Shown: positions 39,266-48,810 of the stretch, in pieces
Numbering within the stretch: the stretch's first letter is position 1
How the letters are laid out: every line of letters begins with the position of its first letter
Position numbers and translations under genes: made by a program
NCBI GenBank assembly: GCA_937864115.1
Contig: CALMII010000028.1
Span: forward strand, 369,716 to 433,715
DNA: 64,000 nucleotides
Source: an uncultured Steroidobacter sp.
Lineage (GTDB): Bacteria; Pseudomonadota; Gammaproteobacteria; Steroidobacterales; Steroidobacteraceae
Direction of reading: 5' to 3'
Notes under the pieces: model-generated
Seen by the model: only the letters and a program-made list of their open reading frames with translations
What the model was told of the DNA's origin: nothing
Databases searched by the model: none

Positions 39266-40801
39266 TTAGTTCTCCGGCGACTTGCCCCCAAGAAACATCC
39301 GGTACGCCGGGTTATCCGTCTCCTCGGCATACACATATTTGAGTTCCCGCACGTGCAGGTCGAAGTCGACGCTCTCCGACGGCGGCACCTGCACGCCCGC
39401 GAGCACGCGGCCGTAGTCCGAACCGTGATTGCGGTAGTGGAACAGCGTGATGTTCCAGCGCGTGCCGATCGAATGCAGGAACTTCAGCAGCGCGCCCGGA
39501 CGTTCCGGGAATTCGAACCGGAACAGGCGTTCGTGTTCGATGTTGCCGGGATGGCCGCCGACCATGTAGCGCACATGCAGCTTTGCCATCTCGTTGTCGC
39601 TCAGGTCGACGACCGGATAACCGGATTCGCGTAGCTGGGCGATCGCCTGTTCCTTTTCGCGATGACCTTCATTGAGCGCCAGGCCGACGAACAGGTGCGC
39701 GAAACCGTTTTCGTTGTAGCGATAGTTGAATTCCGTGACGCTGCGCCGGCCGAGCGTTTCGCAGAAACGCAGGAAGCTGCCCTTCTGTTCGGGAATTTCT
39801 ACTGCGATGGTCGCCTCGCGCTGGCCGCCGATGTCGCCGCGTTCGACCACGTGACGCAGGCGATCGAAGTTCATGTTGGCGCCGGAGTTGATGGCGATGA
39901 ACGTGCGTCCCTGGCAGTTCTCGCGCGCCACGTACTTCTTGATGCCGGCAACGCCGAGCGCACCGGCCGGTTCGACGATGGCGCGGTTGTCTTCGAAGAT
40001 GTCCTGGATCGCGGCACAGATCTCGTCGTTGCTGACGACGATCACTTCATCGACGTACTGCTGGCACAGCCGCAACGGCTCTTCGCCGACACGCCGCACG
40101 GCGACGCCGTCGGCGAACGTGCCGACGCGTTCCAGGCTCACGCGCTTGCGCGCCTGCAGCGACTGGTACATCGCATCCGCATCTTCCGGTTCGACACCGA
40201 TGATGCGGATCTTCGGAAACAGGCTCTTCACGTAGACGGCGATGCCGGCAATCAGGCCGCCGCCGCCGACCGGCACGAAGATGGCGTCGATTTCATCGCC
40301 GGCGTGCTGGCGCAGTATTTCCACGCCGATCGTGCCCTGGCCCGCGATGACATCCGGATCGTCGAAGGGATGAATGAAAGCGAGCTGGCGCTCGCGCATG
40401 AGCTGCATGGCGTGTTCGTACGCCTGGTCGTAGTCCTCGCCGTGCAGCACCGCATCGCCGCCGCGATCGAGCACCGCGCGCACCTTGATCTGCGGCGTCG
40501 CCAGCGGCATCACGATCGTGGCTGGAATGCCGCGACGCTTCGCGGCCAGCGCCACGCCCTGCGCATGATTGCCGGCGGAGGCGCAGATCACGCCGCGGCT
40601 GGCCGCGGTCTGCGACAGATGCGAAATGCGGTTGTAGGCGCCGCGAATCTTGAACGAGAACACCGGCTGCAGGTCTTCGCGCTTGAACAGCACGTCGTTG
40701 CCGAGCCGCTGGCTCAGGCGCGGCGCAGCTTCGAGCGGCGATTCGATGGCGACGTCGTAGACCCGCGCCTTGAGGATGCGTTCGAGATAATCGTTGGACA
40801 T
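39266..40801 (-). CDS. ilvA: Threonine ammonia-lyase, biosynthetic
   Basis: 511 residues from ATG 40801. It converts threonine to 2-oxobutanoate, the first step to isoleucine, using pyridoxal phosphate on Lys51 in FSFKIRGAYNRI. The phosphate loop VGGGGLIAG is present near residue 190. The C-terminal 190 residues hold two ACT-like regulatory domains (start QKGSFLRFCETLG and FEFPERPGALLKFLHSIG). This is the long, isoleucine-inhibited form typical of gammaproteobacteria. It is divergent from the aminotransferase gene with 83 bases between the starts. Confidence 0.93.
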   Translation of the reverse strand: MSNDYLERILKARVYDVAIESPLEAAPRLSQRLGNDVLFKREDLQPVFSFKIRGAYNRISHLSQTAASRGVICASAGNHAQGVALAAKRRGIPATIVMPLATPQIKVRAVLDRGGDAVLHGEDYDQAYEHAMQLMRERQLAFIHPFDDPDVIAGQGTIGVEILRQHAGDEIDAIFVPVGGGGLIAGIAVYVKSLFPKIRIIGVEPEDADAMYQSLQARKRVSLERVGTFADGVAVRRVGEEPLRLCQQYVDEVIVVSNDEICAAIQDIFEDNRAIVEPAGALGVAGIKKYVARENCQGRTFIAINSGANMNFDRLRHVVERGDIGGQREATIAVEIPEQKGSFLRFCETLGRRSVTEFNYRYNENGFAHLFVGLALNEGHREKEQAIAQLRESGYPVVDLSDNEMAKLHVRYMVGGHPGNIEHERLFRFEFPERPGALLKFLHSIGTRWNITLFHYRNHGSDYGRVLAGVQVPPSESVDFDLHVRELKYVYAEETDNPAYRMFLGGKSPEN

Positions 40802-40884
40802 TGTGAACGGAGCGTGGCCAGGCCCGGTACGGTAGCAGGAAAGTAGGCAATAATACCGGCCCTCACCCGGCCCCACTCCCGTCG

Positions 40885-42219
40885 ATGCACGATTCCGACC
40901 GCGATCCCACAGCCCGTCTCACCCGCCGCGAACTGCTGACTTCCACTGTCACGGGCGCGCTGGCGACCGCCGCCCTCGGCACGGGCGAGGTCGCGAATGC
41001 GCAGTTCGAGCCGCCGGCGATCACCAAGGAGCTGTGGCAATGGGTACGGGTCCAGCCGGTCACGGACGTGCGCGAGGCCTGGATGAACACGGCCAGCATC
41101 GCGCCCACCCTGCGCATGGCGATGGCCTCGGAATACCGGGCGCGCGAGATCCAGAGCAACGAGTTGCCCTCGTTCGCGAACGGCAGCCGCTGGAGCGTGG
41201 AAAGCACCCGGCTGGCGGGCCGCTTCGCGCGGTTCGGCGGCTGCGACCCGGATGAAGTCCTGTTCACGCGGGGCGCGGGCGAAGGGCTGAGCCTCGTCGC
41301 CGCGGGACTCGATCTGTCGAGCGGCGACGAAGTGTTGATGACGACTCAGGAACATCCGGCCGCGCTGAGTCCGTGGCTGACGCTGGCACGCCGCCGCGGC
41401 ATCGTCGTCAAGCAAGTCGCCCTGCCCGCTCAGCCCGCAACGTCGCAACTGCTGTTCGATGCCATGGCCGCGGGATTCACCGAACGCACTCGCGTGCTGG
41501 TACTGAATCACGTCCAGTATGCGGACGGCATCGTGATGCCGGTGCGTGAGCTGTGTTTCCTGGCACGGACGCGCAATGTCGTTTCCGTCGTGAACGGCTC
41601 ACAGGCCTTCGGCGCGATCACGTTCCAGCTGCACGATCTGGCCTGCGATTTCTACGCGACCGGATTTCACAAATGGCTGGCCGGATCGCAGGGCAGCGGC
41701 CTGCTGTTCGCGCGCCGCGAGATGCAGGACCGGGTGTGGCCGACCGAACCCCGCGGTTTCGACGCGTCGCCACCGATTTCCACGCCGACGCGCTCCGCGG
41801 GCAACGACGACGTGCCGGCGGCGCTGCACCGCTTCGGCAATGTCGTGCCGCAGCTCTGGCCGGCATTGCGCGGCAGCGAAGCGGCACTCGATTTCCAGGA
41901 GCAGGTGAACCGTGCGCGCATCGAAGCGCGCATGCGCGAACTGGTGCTTTATGCCCGCATGCGACTGCCGCAGGTGTCAGGCGTCGAGATCCTCACGCCC
42001 AGCGCACCGGGCATGTGGGCCGGCATCCTCACCTTCCGGATGCCCGGCCGCATCGCGACCGAAGTGGCCGGTGCACTGGCGCGCATCAATCGCGTCCACG
42101 TGGCCGCGCTGAACTGGCCGGCGAGCGCCGATGCCCTGCGCCTGTCGCTGCACATCTTCAATTCGCACGACGAGATCGATCGGCTGATCGGCGGTCTGCA
42201 ACAACTGCCGAAGCTGTAG
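40885..42219 (+). CDS. Tat-exported class V aminotransferase-like protein
   Basis: 444 residues. A Tat signal (TRRELLTSTVTGALATA) leads to a predicted cleavage near residue 38. The rest is a fold-type I pyridoxal phosphate enzyme of aminotransferase class V, close to isopenicillin-N epimerase-like proteins. The cofactor Lys is in YATGFHKWLAGSQGSG. Other motifs are LFTRGAGEGLSLVAAGLDLS and QEHPAALSPW. It lacks the catalytic Cys of the desulfurases. Tat export of a folded, cofactor-bearing enzyme makes sense. The substrate is unknown. Confidence 0.8.
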   Translation: MHDSDRDPTARLTRRELLTSTVTGALATAALGTGEVANAQFEPPAITKELWQWVRVQPVTDVREAWMNTASIAPTLRMAMASEYRAREIQSNELPSFANGSRWSVESTRLAGRFARFGGCDPDEVLFTRGAGEGLSLVAAGLDLSSGDEVLMTTQEHPAALSPWLTLARRRGIVVKQVALPAQPATSQLLFDAMAAGFTERTRVLVLNHVQYADGIVMPVRELCFLARTRNVVSVVNGSQAFGAITFQLHDLACDFYATGFHKWLAGSQGSGLLFARREMQDRVWPTEPRGFDASPPISTPTRSAGNDDVPAALHRFGNVVPQLWPALRGSEAALDFQEQVNRARIEARMRELVLYARMRLPQVSGVEILTPSAPGMWAGILTFRMPGRIATEVAGALARINRVHVAALNWPASADALRLSLHIFNSHDEIDRLIGGLQQLPKL

Positions 42220-42226
42220 AAGAAGA

Positions 42227-42646
42227 ATGGAGCGTTCCTACCTGCTGCTGACCGGGGCCTTGAGCGGACTGGTCAGCCTGCTCGCCCACTCGGTGCTCTG
42301 GTCGATCGCCGAGATGCTGCATCCGCGCCTGCGCATTGCGAATGCATCGAACCGTCAGCTCGACGTCCCCGACATCTTCCTGCATCTGTTCGCCGGCATC
42401 GGCCTCGGCGGCCTGTTCTGGATCAGCTGGGGACTGGCGGCGCTGGTCGATGTGACCTGGTGGCAGCGCGGCCTGATCTTCGGCGGCATCACCAGCGTGA
42501 TGCTGGCAACGCCGGCCGTGATCAGCACGGGGCGCGCGGGACAGATGAGCTCCGGCACCACGCTGCTCATTGCGAGCCGCTGGCTGACGACGTGCGTGAT
42601 TGCGGGGCTGGCGTGTGCGTGGAGCTGGCAGCGCGGAAGCTACTGA
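42227..42646 (+). CDS. Four-helix membrane protein, unknown
   Basis: 139 residues with four predicted helices (about 5-28, 50-72, 83-102 and 115-133). It starts seven bases after the aminotransferase stop, with GAAGAAG as ribosome site, so the two are probably co-transcribed. A motif between helices 1 and 2 reads HPRLRIANASNRQLDVPDIF. I do not recognise the family. It may help anchor or supply the exported aminotransferase. Confidence 0.65.
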   Translation: MERSYLLLTGALSGLVSLLAHSVLWSIAEMLHPRLRIANASNRQLDVPDIFLHLFAGIGLGGLFWISWGLAALVDVTWWQRGLIFGGITSVMLATPAVISTGRAGQMSSGTTLLIASRWLTTCVIAGLACAWSWQRGSY

Positions 42647-42669
42647 CGCCGGACAGATTCGGAAAAAAC

Positions 42670-42752
42670 ATTGGCCGCAAGAAGCGCAAAAGGCGCAAAG
42701 GTCCGGAATCCCATCCGAAACCTTTGCGCCTTTTGCGCTTTTTGCGGCTATT
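42670..42752. repeat. Palindrome, family A (GCGCAAA words)
   Basis: Arms of about 32 bases at 42670-42701 and 42721-42752 are near-perfect reverse complements. Each arm contains the GCGCAAA word twice. The loop is only 19 bases. It lies between convergent genes. Confidence 0.9.
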
Positions 42753-42758
42753 CCGAAT

Positions 42759-43598
42759 TCAGCGATCGAAAAATTCCTTCGCCACCGCCGCAAACCGCTG
42801 CGGTGCCGCGCTGATGAATCCCTGTCCGTAGTCCGAGAGATCCAGCATCGTGGACGCCGGCAGGGCCGAGCGGGCGCGCGGTGCGGTTTCCCAGAACTCG
42901 TCCTTGAGGCGCATGACCAGGGTCTGCTGACGTACCAGCGGCAGGCGTTCGCCGACGGCGTATTCGGCCATTGCCGCGGCGGCGCGGGCCGCCGAGGCGC
43001 CGGCACGCAGACGGTCGGCCAGATCTTCAGCAACTGCATTGACGGGAACGCCGGGGCCGCGATTCTCGAGGGCGCGACGCCAGTCCTCGATCACGTCGCT
43101 GCCGTCTTCGCGCATCGCCTGCGGCAGCACGGTGACGCGATCCTGCGGCGAATAGCCGGGGACGCCCCACACCATCATGCGACGGACCTGCTGCGGACGG
43201 GCAATGGCGAGTTCGGCACCGATCAGCGAGCCGAGCTGGTAGCCGAACACATCGACGGAACGCAGACGCAGGCTGTCGAGAAAATCGCCGATCGCACCGG
43301 CGAGCTCGGCCACCGAGAACTTCGCGGTCGGCGCATCGGACGTGCCGTGGCCCGGCAGGTCGATGGCATACACGCTGCGGTCCGCGCCCAGCTCGCGCAG
43401 CATCGGCGCGAAGAAGCGGCCCGAACCGCCGGCATGATGCAGACACAGCAGCGGCGTGCGTTCGTCGAAGCCACCGCCGGACGGGTACGCCGTCCACACG
43501 TGCACCTGGCCGAATCGTGATTCGGCATAGGAACGGCGGATGTGTACCGAGGCGGGCTGCGGCAACGGAAGACGGCTGCGATGTTTGGCTTGAATCAC
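42759..43598 (-). CDS. Alpha/beta hydrolase with altered nucleophile
   Basis: 279 residues from GTG 43598. The fold is clear: LLCLHHAGGSGRFFAPMLRE, then VYAIDLPGHGTSDAPT. At the nucleophile elbow, where G-X-S-X-G is expected, it reads VDVFGYQLGSLIGAELA, so Gln replaces Ser. The later acid and His positions are weak as well. It may be a non-catalytic binding protein or use another residue (Ser lies two places on). The GTG start has no strong ribosome site. It is divergent from the S9 peptidase gene. Confidence 0.7.
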   Translation of the reverse strand: MIQAKHRSRLPLPQPASVHIRRSYAESRFGQVHVWTAYPSGGGFDERTPLLCLHHAGGSGRFFAPMLRELGADRSVYAIDLPGHGTSDAPTAKFSVAELAGAIGDFLDSLRLRSVDVFGYQLGSLIGAELAIARPQQVRRMMVWGVPGYSPQDRVTVLPQAMREDGSDVIEDWRRALENRGPGVPVNAVAEDLADRLRAGASAARAAAAMAEYAVGERLPLVRQQTLVMRLKDEFWETAPRARSALPASTMLDLSDYGQGFISAAPQRFAAVAKEFFDR

Positions 43599-43815
43599 TT
43601 TGAGGAGACCCTCGCTGGTTTGAGCAACTGCGCAGATCCATGTTCGTGGCAGCTGCGCAGCGTTCGACGATGAAGACGGATCTTACGATCGGGCCGGCGC
43701 GCGGAAATGGATGCAGGTCTCAGGTACGGAAACCGCAGCGCCATTTATGCGCCGGCAGGCAACTTACGTCACCTTCGATACACTCTTGGAATTCGAACGG
43801 CAGTCGAGGTTCCTG

Positions 43816-45924
43816 ATGAGCATCACAGTTCCGGCAACTCGCCGAATTAAGGGAAAACCGTATCCGACGCTGCTTCTGTGCGCCCCGTTCGTGGTGCTCG
43901 CCGCGTTGGCAGCGACGGCCGCGCTCGCCGCCGAGCCCTACACCGCCGAGGCGATGTGGAAACTGAAGCGGCTCGGCGCACCGGCGATTTCGCCGGACGG
44001 CCGACTCGCCGTCGTGCCCGTGACGACGTACGACATCGACAAGAACAAGGGCGACGCCGATCTGTGGCTGGTGCCCACCAAGTCAGGAAAACCGCGACAG
44101 CTCACCAGCGGCACCGCCGGCGATTCCTCGCCGACGTGGAGTCCCGACGGCGAACTCATCGCCTTCGTCTCCAAACGCGGCGACGACAAGGAAGCGCAGA
44201 TTTATGTCATTCGCGTCGACGGCGGCGAAGCACGCCGCGTCACCAACGTGCCCACCGGCGCCGGTTCGCCGAAGTGGTTTCCGGATTCGCGCCGCATCGC
44301 CTTCATCGCCTCGGTGTGGCCGGATCTGAAGACCTGGCCCGAAACGCAGGCGCGCCTCACTGAACGCGCCGATTCGAAAATGACGGCGAAGGTCTGGGAC
44401 AAGGCGCCGTTCTCGTACTGGGATCACTTCCTCGACGATCGCCAGCCGCACGTCTACTCGATCGGCATCGACGGCGGCGAACCGCAGGCGATCACGCGCG
44501 ATTCCGGTTATTCGCTCGACGTCGGCGACGCCGATCAGAACTCGTACGACATTTCTCCCGACGGCACCGAGATCGCTTTCTCCGCCAATGTCGACAGGAG
44601 CGGCATCGATCCGAACTTCGACATCTTCGTCATGCCGATCGACGGCGGCACACCGCGCAACATCACCGCCGACAATCCCGCGGACGACGCCACGCCGCTG
44701 TACAGCCCGGATGGCCGCCTGCTCGCGTATCGCAGCCAGCGCATCAAGGATTTCTACGCCGACCGCGCGCGCCCGATGCTGTTCGAGCGCAAGAGCGGCG
44801 CCGCACGCAATCTCACCGAGGACTGGGACCGCTCGGCCGATGGCATCGTCTGGTCGCCCGATTCGCAGGCGCTGTTCGGCGCCATCGACGATGCGGGCAC
44901 GCGGCGCGTCTACCGCTTCGATGTCGGCGGCGGTACGCCGCGCGCCGTCACCGGCGCCAGCAGTTTCAGTTCACTCGCAGTCGCCGGCAGCGGCCCTGTC
45001 ATCATCGGCCTGCGCGAGAGCTTCTCTGAACCGCCGACGCTGGTAAGCGTCATCGCCCGCACGGGCGCAGCGACCAAGCTCAGCGACTTCAACGACGCCG
45101 CACTCGCCAACCTCACGCTCGGCAAGGTCGAGAGCGTCACCTATAAAGGCGCCAACGGCGCCGACGTGCAGATGTGGGTGATCTATCCGCCCGGCTTCAC
45201 GCCCGATCGCAAGTGGCCGCTGCACCTGCTGCTTCACGGCGGTCCGCACAACGGCATCACCAACGGCACGCAATGGCGCTGGAACGCGCAGGTGTTCGCG
45301 AACTGGGGCTATGTCACCGCCTGGCACAACTTCCACGGCTCCAGCGGCTTCGGCCAGGAATGGGCCGACTCGATCACGAAGGAATGGGCCGACCTGCCCT
45401 ACCAGGACACGATCAAGGCCGCCGAGTGGTTCACGGCACAGCCCTGGATCGATGCGGACCGTCTCTCCGCCGGCGGCGGCAGCTACGGCGGCTATCTCGC
45501 CACCCTGCTGCTCGGCAAGCCGCATCCGTTCAAGACCCTGGTCGCGCACGCCGCGGTGTACGACCTGTACACGCACACGGCCACGGACTTCGGCGCGACC
45601 AAGCAGCGCTACGGCGAATACTGGGAAGACTTCGAGCGCCTGAACCGCAACTCGCCGCACCTGCTCGCCGCGAACTTCAACACGCCGACGCTCATCATCC
45701 ACGGCCAGCTCGACCTGCGCGTGAACGTCAACCACGGCTTCGAACTGTTCAACACGCTGCAGAAGCGCGGCGTCCCCAGCAAGCTCGTGTACTACCCCGA
45801 CGAGAACCACTGGATCCTCAAACCGCAGAACTCGCTGTTCTGGTACGAGACCAACCGCCAGTGGCTGGAGCAGTACAACAAGCCGGGACCGGGCGCGGCG
45901 GTGGCGCCGGCGGTTACGGAGTAA
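43816..45924 (+). CDS. S9 family prolyl oligopeptidase-type peptidase
   Basis: 702 residues from ATG 43816, with GAGG upstream. A signal sequence runs to about residue 38 (LAALAATAALAAEP). A beta-propeller region (about 45-430) has repeated TSGTAGDSSPTWSPDGELIA-type blades. The C-terminal alpha/beta domain carries the nucleophile GGGSYGGYLATLLL, Asp in HGQLDLRVN and His in DENHW. It is probably a periplasmic dipeptidyl aminopeptidase or acylaminoacyl peptidase. It is followed by a family A palindrome. Confidence 0.88.
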   Translation: MSITVPATRRIKGKPYPTLLLCAPFVVLAALAATAALAAEPYTAEAMWKLKRLGAPAISPDGRLAVVPVTTYDIDKNKGDADLWLVPTKSGKPRQLTSGTAGDSSPTWSPDGELIAFVSKRGDDKEAQIYVIRVDGGEARRVTNVPTGAGSPKWFPDSRRIAFIASVWPDLKTWPETQARLTERADSKMTAKVWDKAPFSYWDHFLDDRQPHVYSIGIDGGEPQAITRDSGYSLDVGDADQNSYDISPDGTEIAFSANVDRSGIDPNFDIFVMPIDGGTPRNITADNPADDATPLYSPDGRLLAYRSQRIKDFYADRARPMLFERKSGAARNLTEDWDRSADGIVWSPDSQALFGAIDDAGTRRVYRFDVGGGTPRAVTGASSFSSLAVAGSGPVIIGLRESFSEPPTLVSVIARTGAATKLSDFNDAALANLTLGKVESVTYKGANGADVQMWVIYPPGFTPDRKWPLHLLLHGGPHNGITNGTQWRWNAQVFANWGYVTAWHNFHGSSGFGQEWADSITKEWADLPYQDTIKAAEWFTAQPWIDADRLSAGGGSYGGYLATLLLGKPHPFKTLVAHAAVYDLYTHTATDFGATKQRYGEYWEDFERLNRNSPHLLAANFNTPTLIIHGQLDLRVNVNHGFELFNTLQKRGVPSKLVYYPDENHWILKPQNSLFWYETNRQWLEQYNKPGPGAAVAPAVTE

Positions 45925-45933
45925 GAGAGGGAG

Positions 45934-46032
45934 AATGGCCGCAAAAAGGCGCAAAGGTCTCAAAGTAAGAAAAGAGAACGTTTTGGTTGGTCTTTCTGAC
46001 CCTTGAGACTTTTGCGCCTTTTTGCGGCCATT
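45934..46032. repeat. Palindrome, family A (GCGCAAA words)
   Basis: Arms of about 35 bases include AATGGCCGCAAAAAGGCGCA and an inner GGTCTCAAAG/CCTTGAGAC segment. It separates two plus-strand genes. Confidence 0.85.
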
Positions 46033-46143
46033 CCTCTTCCGCTTGGCACAACTCGTCGCAATCCAGCCTCACTCCGTCTTTGGCGCCGCAATCCTTGCAT
46101 CGTCTGCGGTTACTCTCCTCGCCTTCTTCTTCGAGGCACGACC

Positions 46144-47238
46144 ATGAATCGACGCGATGCGATGAAACTGGGTGCGGCGACGCTGGCCGCCGGCATGTTC
46201 GGCAGTGAGGCAGTCGCGGCGACGAAATCGCTGCGGGTGCTGATCCTCGGTGGTACCGGCTTCATCGGGCCGCACTTCGTCGAGTCGCTGCGCGGCGCAG
46301 GCCACAAGCTCACGCTGTTCAATCGCGGCAAGCGCAATCCCGGCCTGTTCCCCGACGTCGAACAACTCCACGGCGATCGCCGCGGACAGGTCGATGCGCT
46401 GAAGCAGCGCGACTGGGATGTGGTGATCGACAACTCCGGCTACTTCCCGCAGGACGTGCAGCTCTCGGCCGATCTGCTGAAGGGCCACACGCAGTACTAC
46501 CTGTTCATTTCCAGCATCTCCGCCTACGCCGATCTCACGGCGCCGAACATCGACGAGGACTACAAGCTCGCGACGCTGTCGGCGCCCGGCAGCGAAGATC
46601 TCAACAAGGACTACGGTGCACTGAAGGTGCTGTGCGAGCAGGCGGTCGAGAAGACCTACGGCGATGCGGCCTGCATCGTGCGGCCGCACTACATCGTCGG
46701 ACCGGGAGATACCTCGGACCGCTTCACCTACTGGCCGGTGCGCGTGGCCCGCGGCGGCGAGATGCTCGCGCCTGGCACGCCGGATGGTCCGGTGCAGTTC
46801 ATCGACGTGCGCGATCTCACCGACTTCGTGAAGCTGTGCGTCGAGCAGCGCATTCCCGGTCGCTACAACGCCTGCAATCCGCCGCGCTCCGTGACGATGG
46901 GCGAGCTGCTGGAGACGGCGAAGCGCATCTCGAAGTCGGACACGCGTTTCACCTGGGTCGATCTGCCGTTCATCGAGCAGCAGAAACTGCTCGACAGCAA
47001 CGAGCTGCCGATCTGGGCGCCGACGACCGGCGAATTCGCCGGCGCGACGCTCGTCAGTCCGGCACGCGCCATCGCCAGAGGGATGAAGTTCCGCGACGTC
47101 TCCGTGACGGTCGCCGACACACTGGCCTGGCAGAGCCAACGACCCGCGGAACAGCAGCAGAAGCTGCGGGCTGGCCTCACGGCGGAACGCGAAGCCGAGT
47201 TGCTGAAGCGCTGGCATGCCGGCCGCGGAGCGACATAA
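46144..47238 (+). CDS. Tat-exported NAD-dependent epimerase-like protein
   Basis: 364 residues. The start has a Tat-type signal (NRRDAMKLGAATLAAGMF). The Rossmann fold begins with LRVLILGGTGFIGPHFVESL. Further extended-SDR features are YLFISSISAYADLT, a catalytic-type Tyr-X3-Lys (YGALK) and CIVRPHYIVGPGDTSDRFTY. It most resembles the NAD-dependent epimerase/dehydratase family, which acts on sugar nucleotides; export suggests a tightly bound cofactor as in other Tat oxidoreductases. The substrate is unknown. Confidence 0.8.
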   Translation: MNRRDAMKLGAATLAAGMFGSEAVAATKSLRVLILGGTGFIGPHFVESLRGAGHKLTLFNRGKRNPGLFPDVEQLHGDRRGQVDALKQRDWDVVIDNSGYFPQDVQLSADLLKGHTQYYLFISSISAYADLTAPNIDEDYKLATLSAPGSEDLNKDYGALKVLCEQAVEKTYGDAACIVRPHYIVGPGDTSDRFTYWPVRVARGGEMLAPGTPDGPVQFIDVRDLTDFVKLCVEQRIPGRYNACNPPRSVTMGELLETAKRISKSDTRFTWVDLPFIEQQKLLDSNELPIWAPTTGEFAGATLVSPARAIARGMKFRDVSVTVADTLAWQSQRPAEQQQKLRAGLTAEREAELLKRWHAGRGAT

Positions 47239-47261
47239 TCCGCCTGATTTCCCTTCTCCGC

Positions 47262-47301
47262 TGCCCCCATCCCAGCCTTCCCCCGCGAGCGGGGGAAGGG
47301 G
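47262..47301. repeat. G/C-rich palindrome, family C
   Basis: CCTTCCCCCGCGAGCGGGGG is the core, with GCCCCCATC on the left and AGGGGC on the right. It lies 40 bases before the start of the beta-helix lipoprotein gene. Confidence 0.75.
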
Positions 47302-47340
47302 CAAGATAGCCCGTCCGCAAAATTCGGAAACGGGGGTCCC

Positions 47341-48201
47341 ATGAAGCGCAGCTCTGCCTCGACACGGAACGTTCGCTGGATCCTGCCGCTGCTGGCAGTC
47401 GCCCTCGCGAGCGCCTGCGCGAAACAGGAAGGCTCCGAATTGCAGTGGGCGCGCTCGGCACTGGCGCGCAACCCCGACGTGGAGATCGTCGCCGCCGACG
47501 AGAAGGCCAGCGTGTTCACGCTGCGCGATCGGCAGACGGGCGAAGTCACCGCCGTACCGCTGCAGGAAATCGCTGCGGCGCCGGTATCGCAGCTGCTGCG
47601 CAAGCCGCTGCCGCTCGCGCCGGCGACGCCGGCATCGCAACCGGCACCCGCCGACACTGCACCCGCAACGCCCGCACCCGAACCCACCCCACAGCAAGTC
47701 GCTGTGGAGCCGACGCCGATCGAACCGCCGGCAGCCGCCGAATCCGTCGCGACGACGAACGACACGAAGCCCTACGTCATCGATCGCGTCGACGGCCAGC
47801 TGCGCGTGAGCGGCCCCGGCATCAGCGTCGTCTCCGCCGGTCCGGCAGTGACCACGACGCCGCAAACGCAAGGCCCGCACGCCGCGGAGCCGATCATCTG
47901 CGAAGGCCGCCGCATGCTGCATCTCGACAACCGCAACCTCCAGGTCGAGGGCGACGCCATCACCGTACGCGGCGGCTGCGAGCTGTACATCACCAACAGC
48001 AACATCGTCGCCTCCGGCACCGGCGTTCGGGTGCACGACGGCATCGTGCACATCGCCAACAGCTACATCGAAGGGGCGGCGAGTTCCTTCGAAGCCGACA
48101 GCCAGGCGAAAGTTTTCCTCCGCGGTTCGACGTTCCAGGGTCTGCCGCGTCGCGATCAGCTCGCGACGGTGCAGGATCAGGGTGGGAATCGCTGGCGCTG
48201 A
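47341..48201 (+). CDS. Lipoprotein with beta-helix-like C-terminus
   Basis: 286 residues. The signal ends in the lipobox-like LASAC near residue 26. A Pro/Ala-rich linker spans about 85-140. The C-terminal 100 residues (LQVEGDAITVRGGCELYITN, then VRVHDGIVHIANSYIEGAAS) show the short repeating strands of a DUF3060-type or right-handed beta-helix fold. It is probably an outer-membrane-anchored binding protein. Role unknown. A family C repeat lies just before the start. Confidence 0.7.
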   Translation: MKRSSASTRNVRWILPLLAVALASACAKQEGSELQWARSALARNPDVEIVAADEKASVFTLRDRQTGEVTAVPLQEIAAAPVSQLLRKPLPLAPATPASQPAPADTAPATPAPEPTPQQVAVEPTPIEPPAAAESVATTNDTKPYVIDRVDGQLRVSGPGISVVSAGPAVTTTPQTQGPHAAEPIICEGRRMLHLDNRNLQVEGDAITVRGGCELYITNSNIVASGTGVRVHDGIVHIANSYIEGAASSFEADSQAKVFLRGSTFQGLPRRDQLATVQDQGGNRWR

Positions 48202-48499
48202 GGTTGTTCCATGCTCGCCGCGCGCGCCCTTCGGGCCGGCGACTGGCGAGGCCAGGGGGAGTGTCTTGGCGAGACCTCCGGTGAATGCATCGCGACCTCC
48301 AAGAATGTCCCCGCAGCATTTGGCCTGTGCCCACTTCACCTGCTGATTCGCTTCGCTACACCGCGTCGCTGCGTACCAACTGACTGAAGAGTGCCGATCT
48401 GCGCAGTGTTTCCCGGCCGTCGCCGGGTCCGCCAAGCCCCTCCCCCTGTCCTTCCAGTCGCAAGAGCGCGCTGCAGTGGTGGCGGCGGGCTCCTATCTG

Positions 48500-48539
48500 A
48501 TCCCCTCCCCCGCTTGCGGGGGAGGGCCAGGGAGGGGGC
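48500..48539. repeat. G/C-rich palindrome, family C
   Basis: CCCCTCCCCCGCTTGCGGGG followed by GAGGGCCAGGGAGGGGG. It is an inverted repeat with an extra G-rich tail, as at the other copies. Confidence 0.75.
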
Positions 48540-48556
48540 TGTCGATCGAAGCCACT

Positions 48557-48674
48557 CCCGTGTCTTGGGTCCTTCGCGCCTTTCGGGGCTGTCGAAAACA
48601 TGGATGTTTTCGTCAGAGCCTCCAGGGACGGATTTACGGCGTCCCCGAAAGGCGCGAAGGACCCAAGGCACGGG
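48557..48674. repeat. Long perfect-arm palindrome
   Basis: Two 32-base arms (48557-48588 and 48643-48674) are almost perfect reverse complements. Their core words are TTGGGTCCTTCGCGCCTTTC and its complement. The loop holds a second small palindrome (CGAAAACATGGATGTTTTCG). Confidence 0.9.
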
Positions 48675-48810
48675 CCTCAACGCAGCGATGCACTTGCAGA
48701 TAAAGTAGCGACGAAAGCTTTCACTCAGCCCACCGAAAGAATTCTCAAGCCGGGAACAACAAACCTTCCAACGCCGGTACGCTGCACACCTCATTCACCG
48801 AGGTGCAGCC

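Larger units (their letters stand above)
48202..48810. other. Gene-free stretch with repeats
   Basis: About 600 bases without a credible gene. It holds a family C palindrome (48500-48539) and a large inverted repeat (48557-48674). A small hairpin at 48784-48807 pairs CACCTC with GAGGTG, which overlaps the likely ribosome site of the following gene. I see no other feature. Confidence 0.7.

Noticed and set aside
40885..42219. Class V protein as a cysteine desulfurase
   Set aside because: The catalytic cysteine loop is absent and a Tat signal is present.
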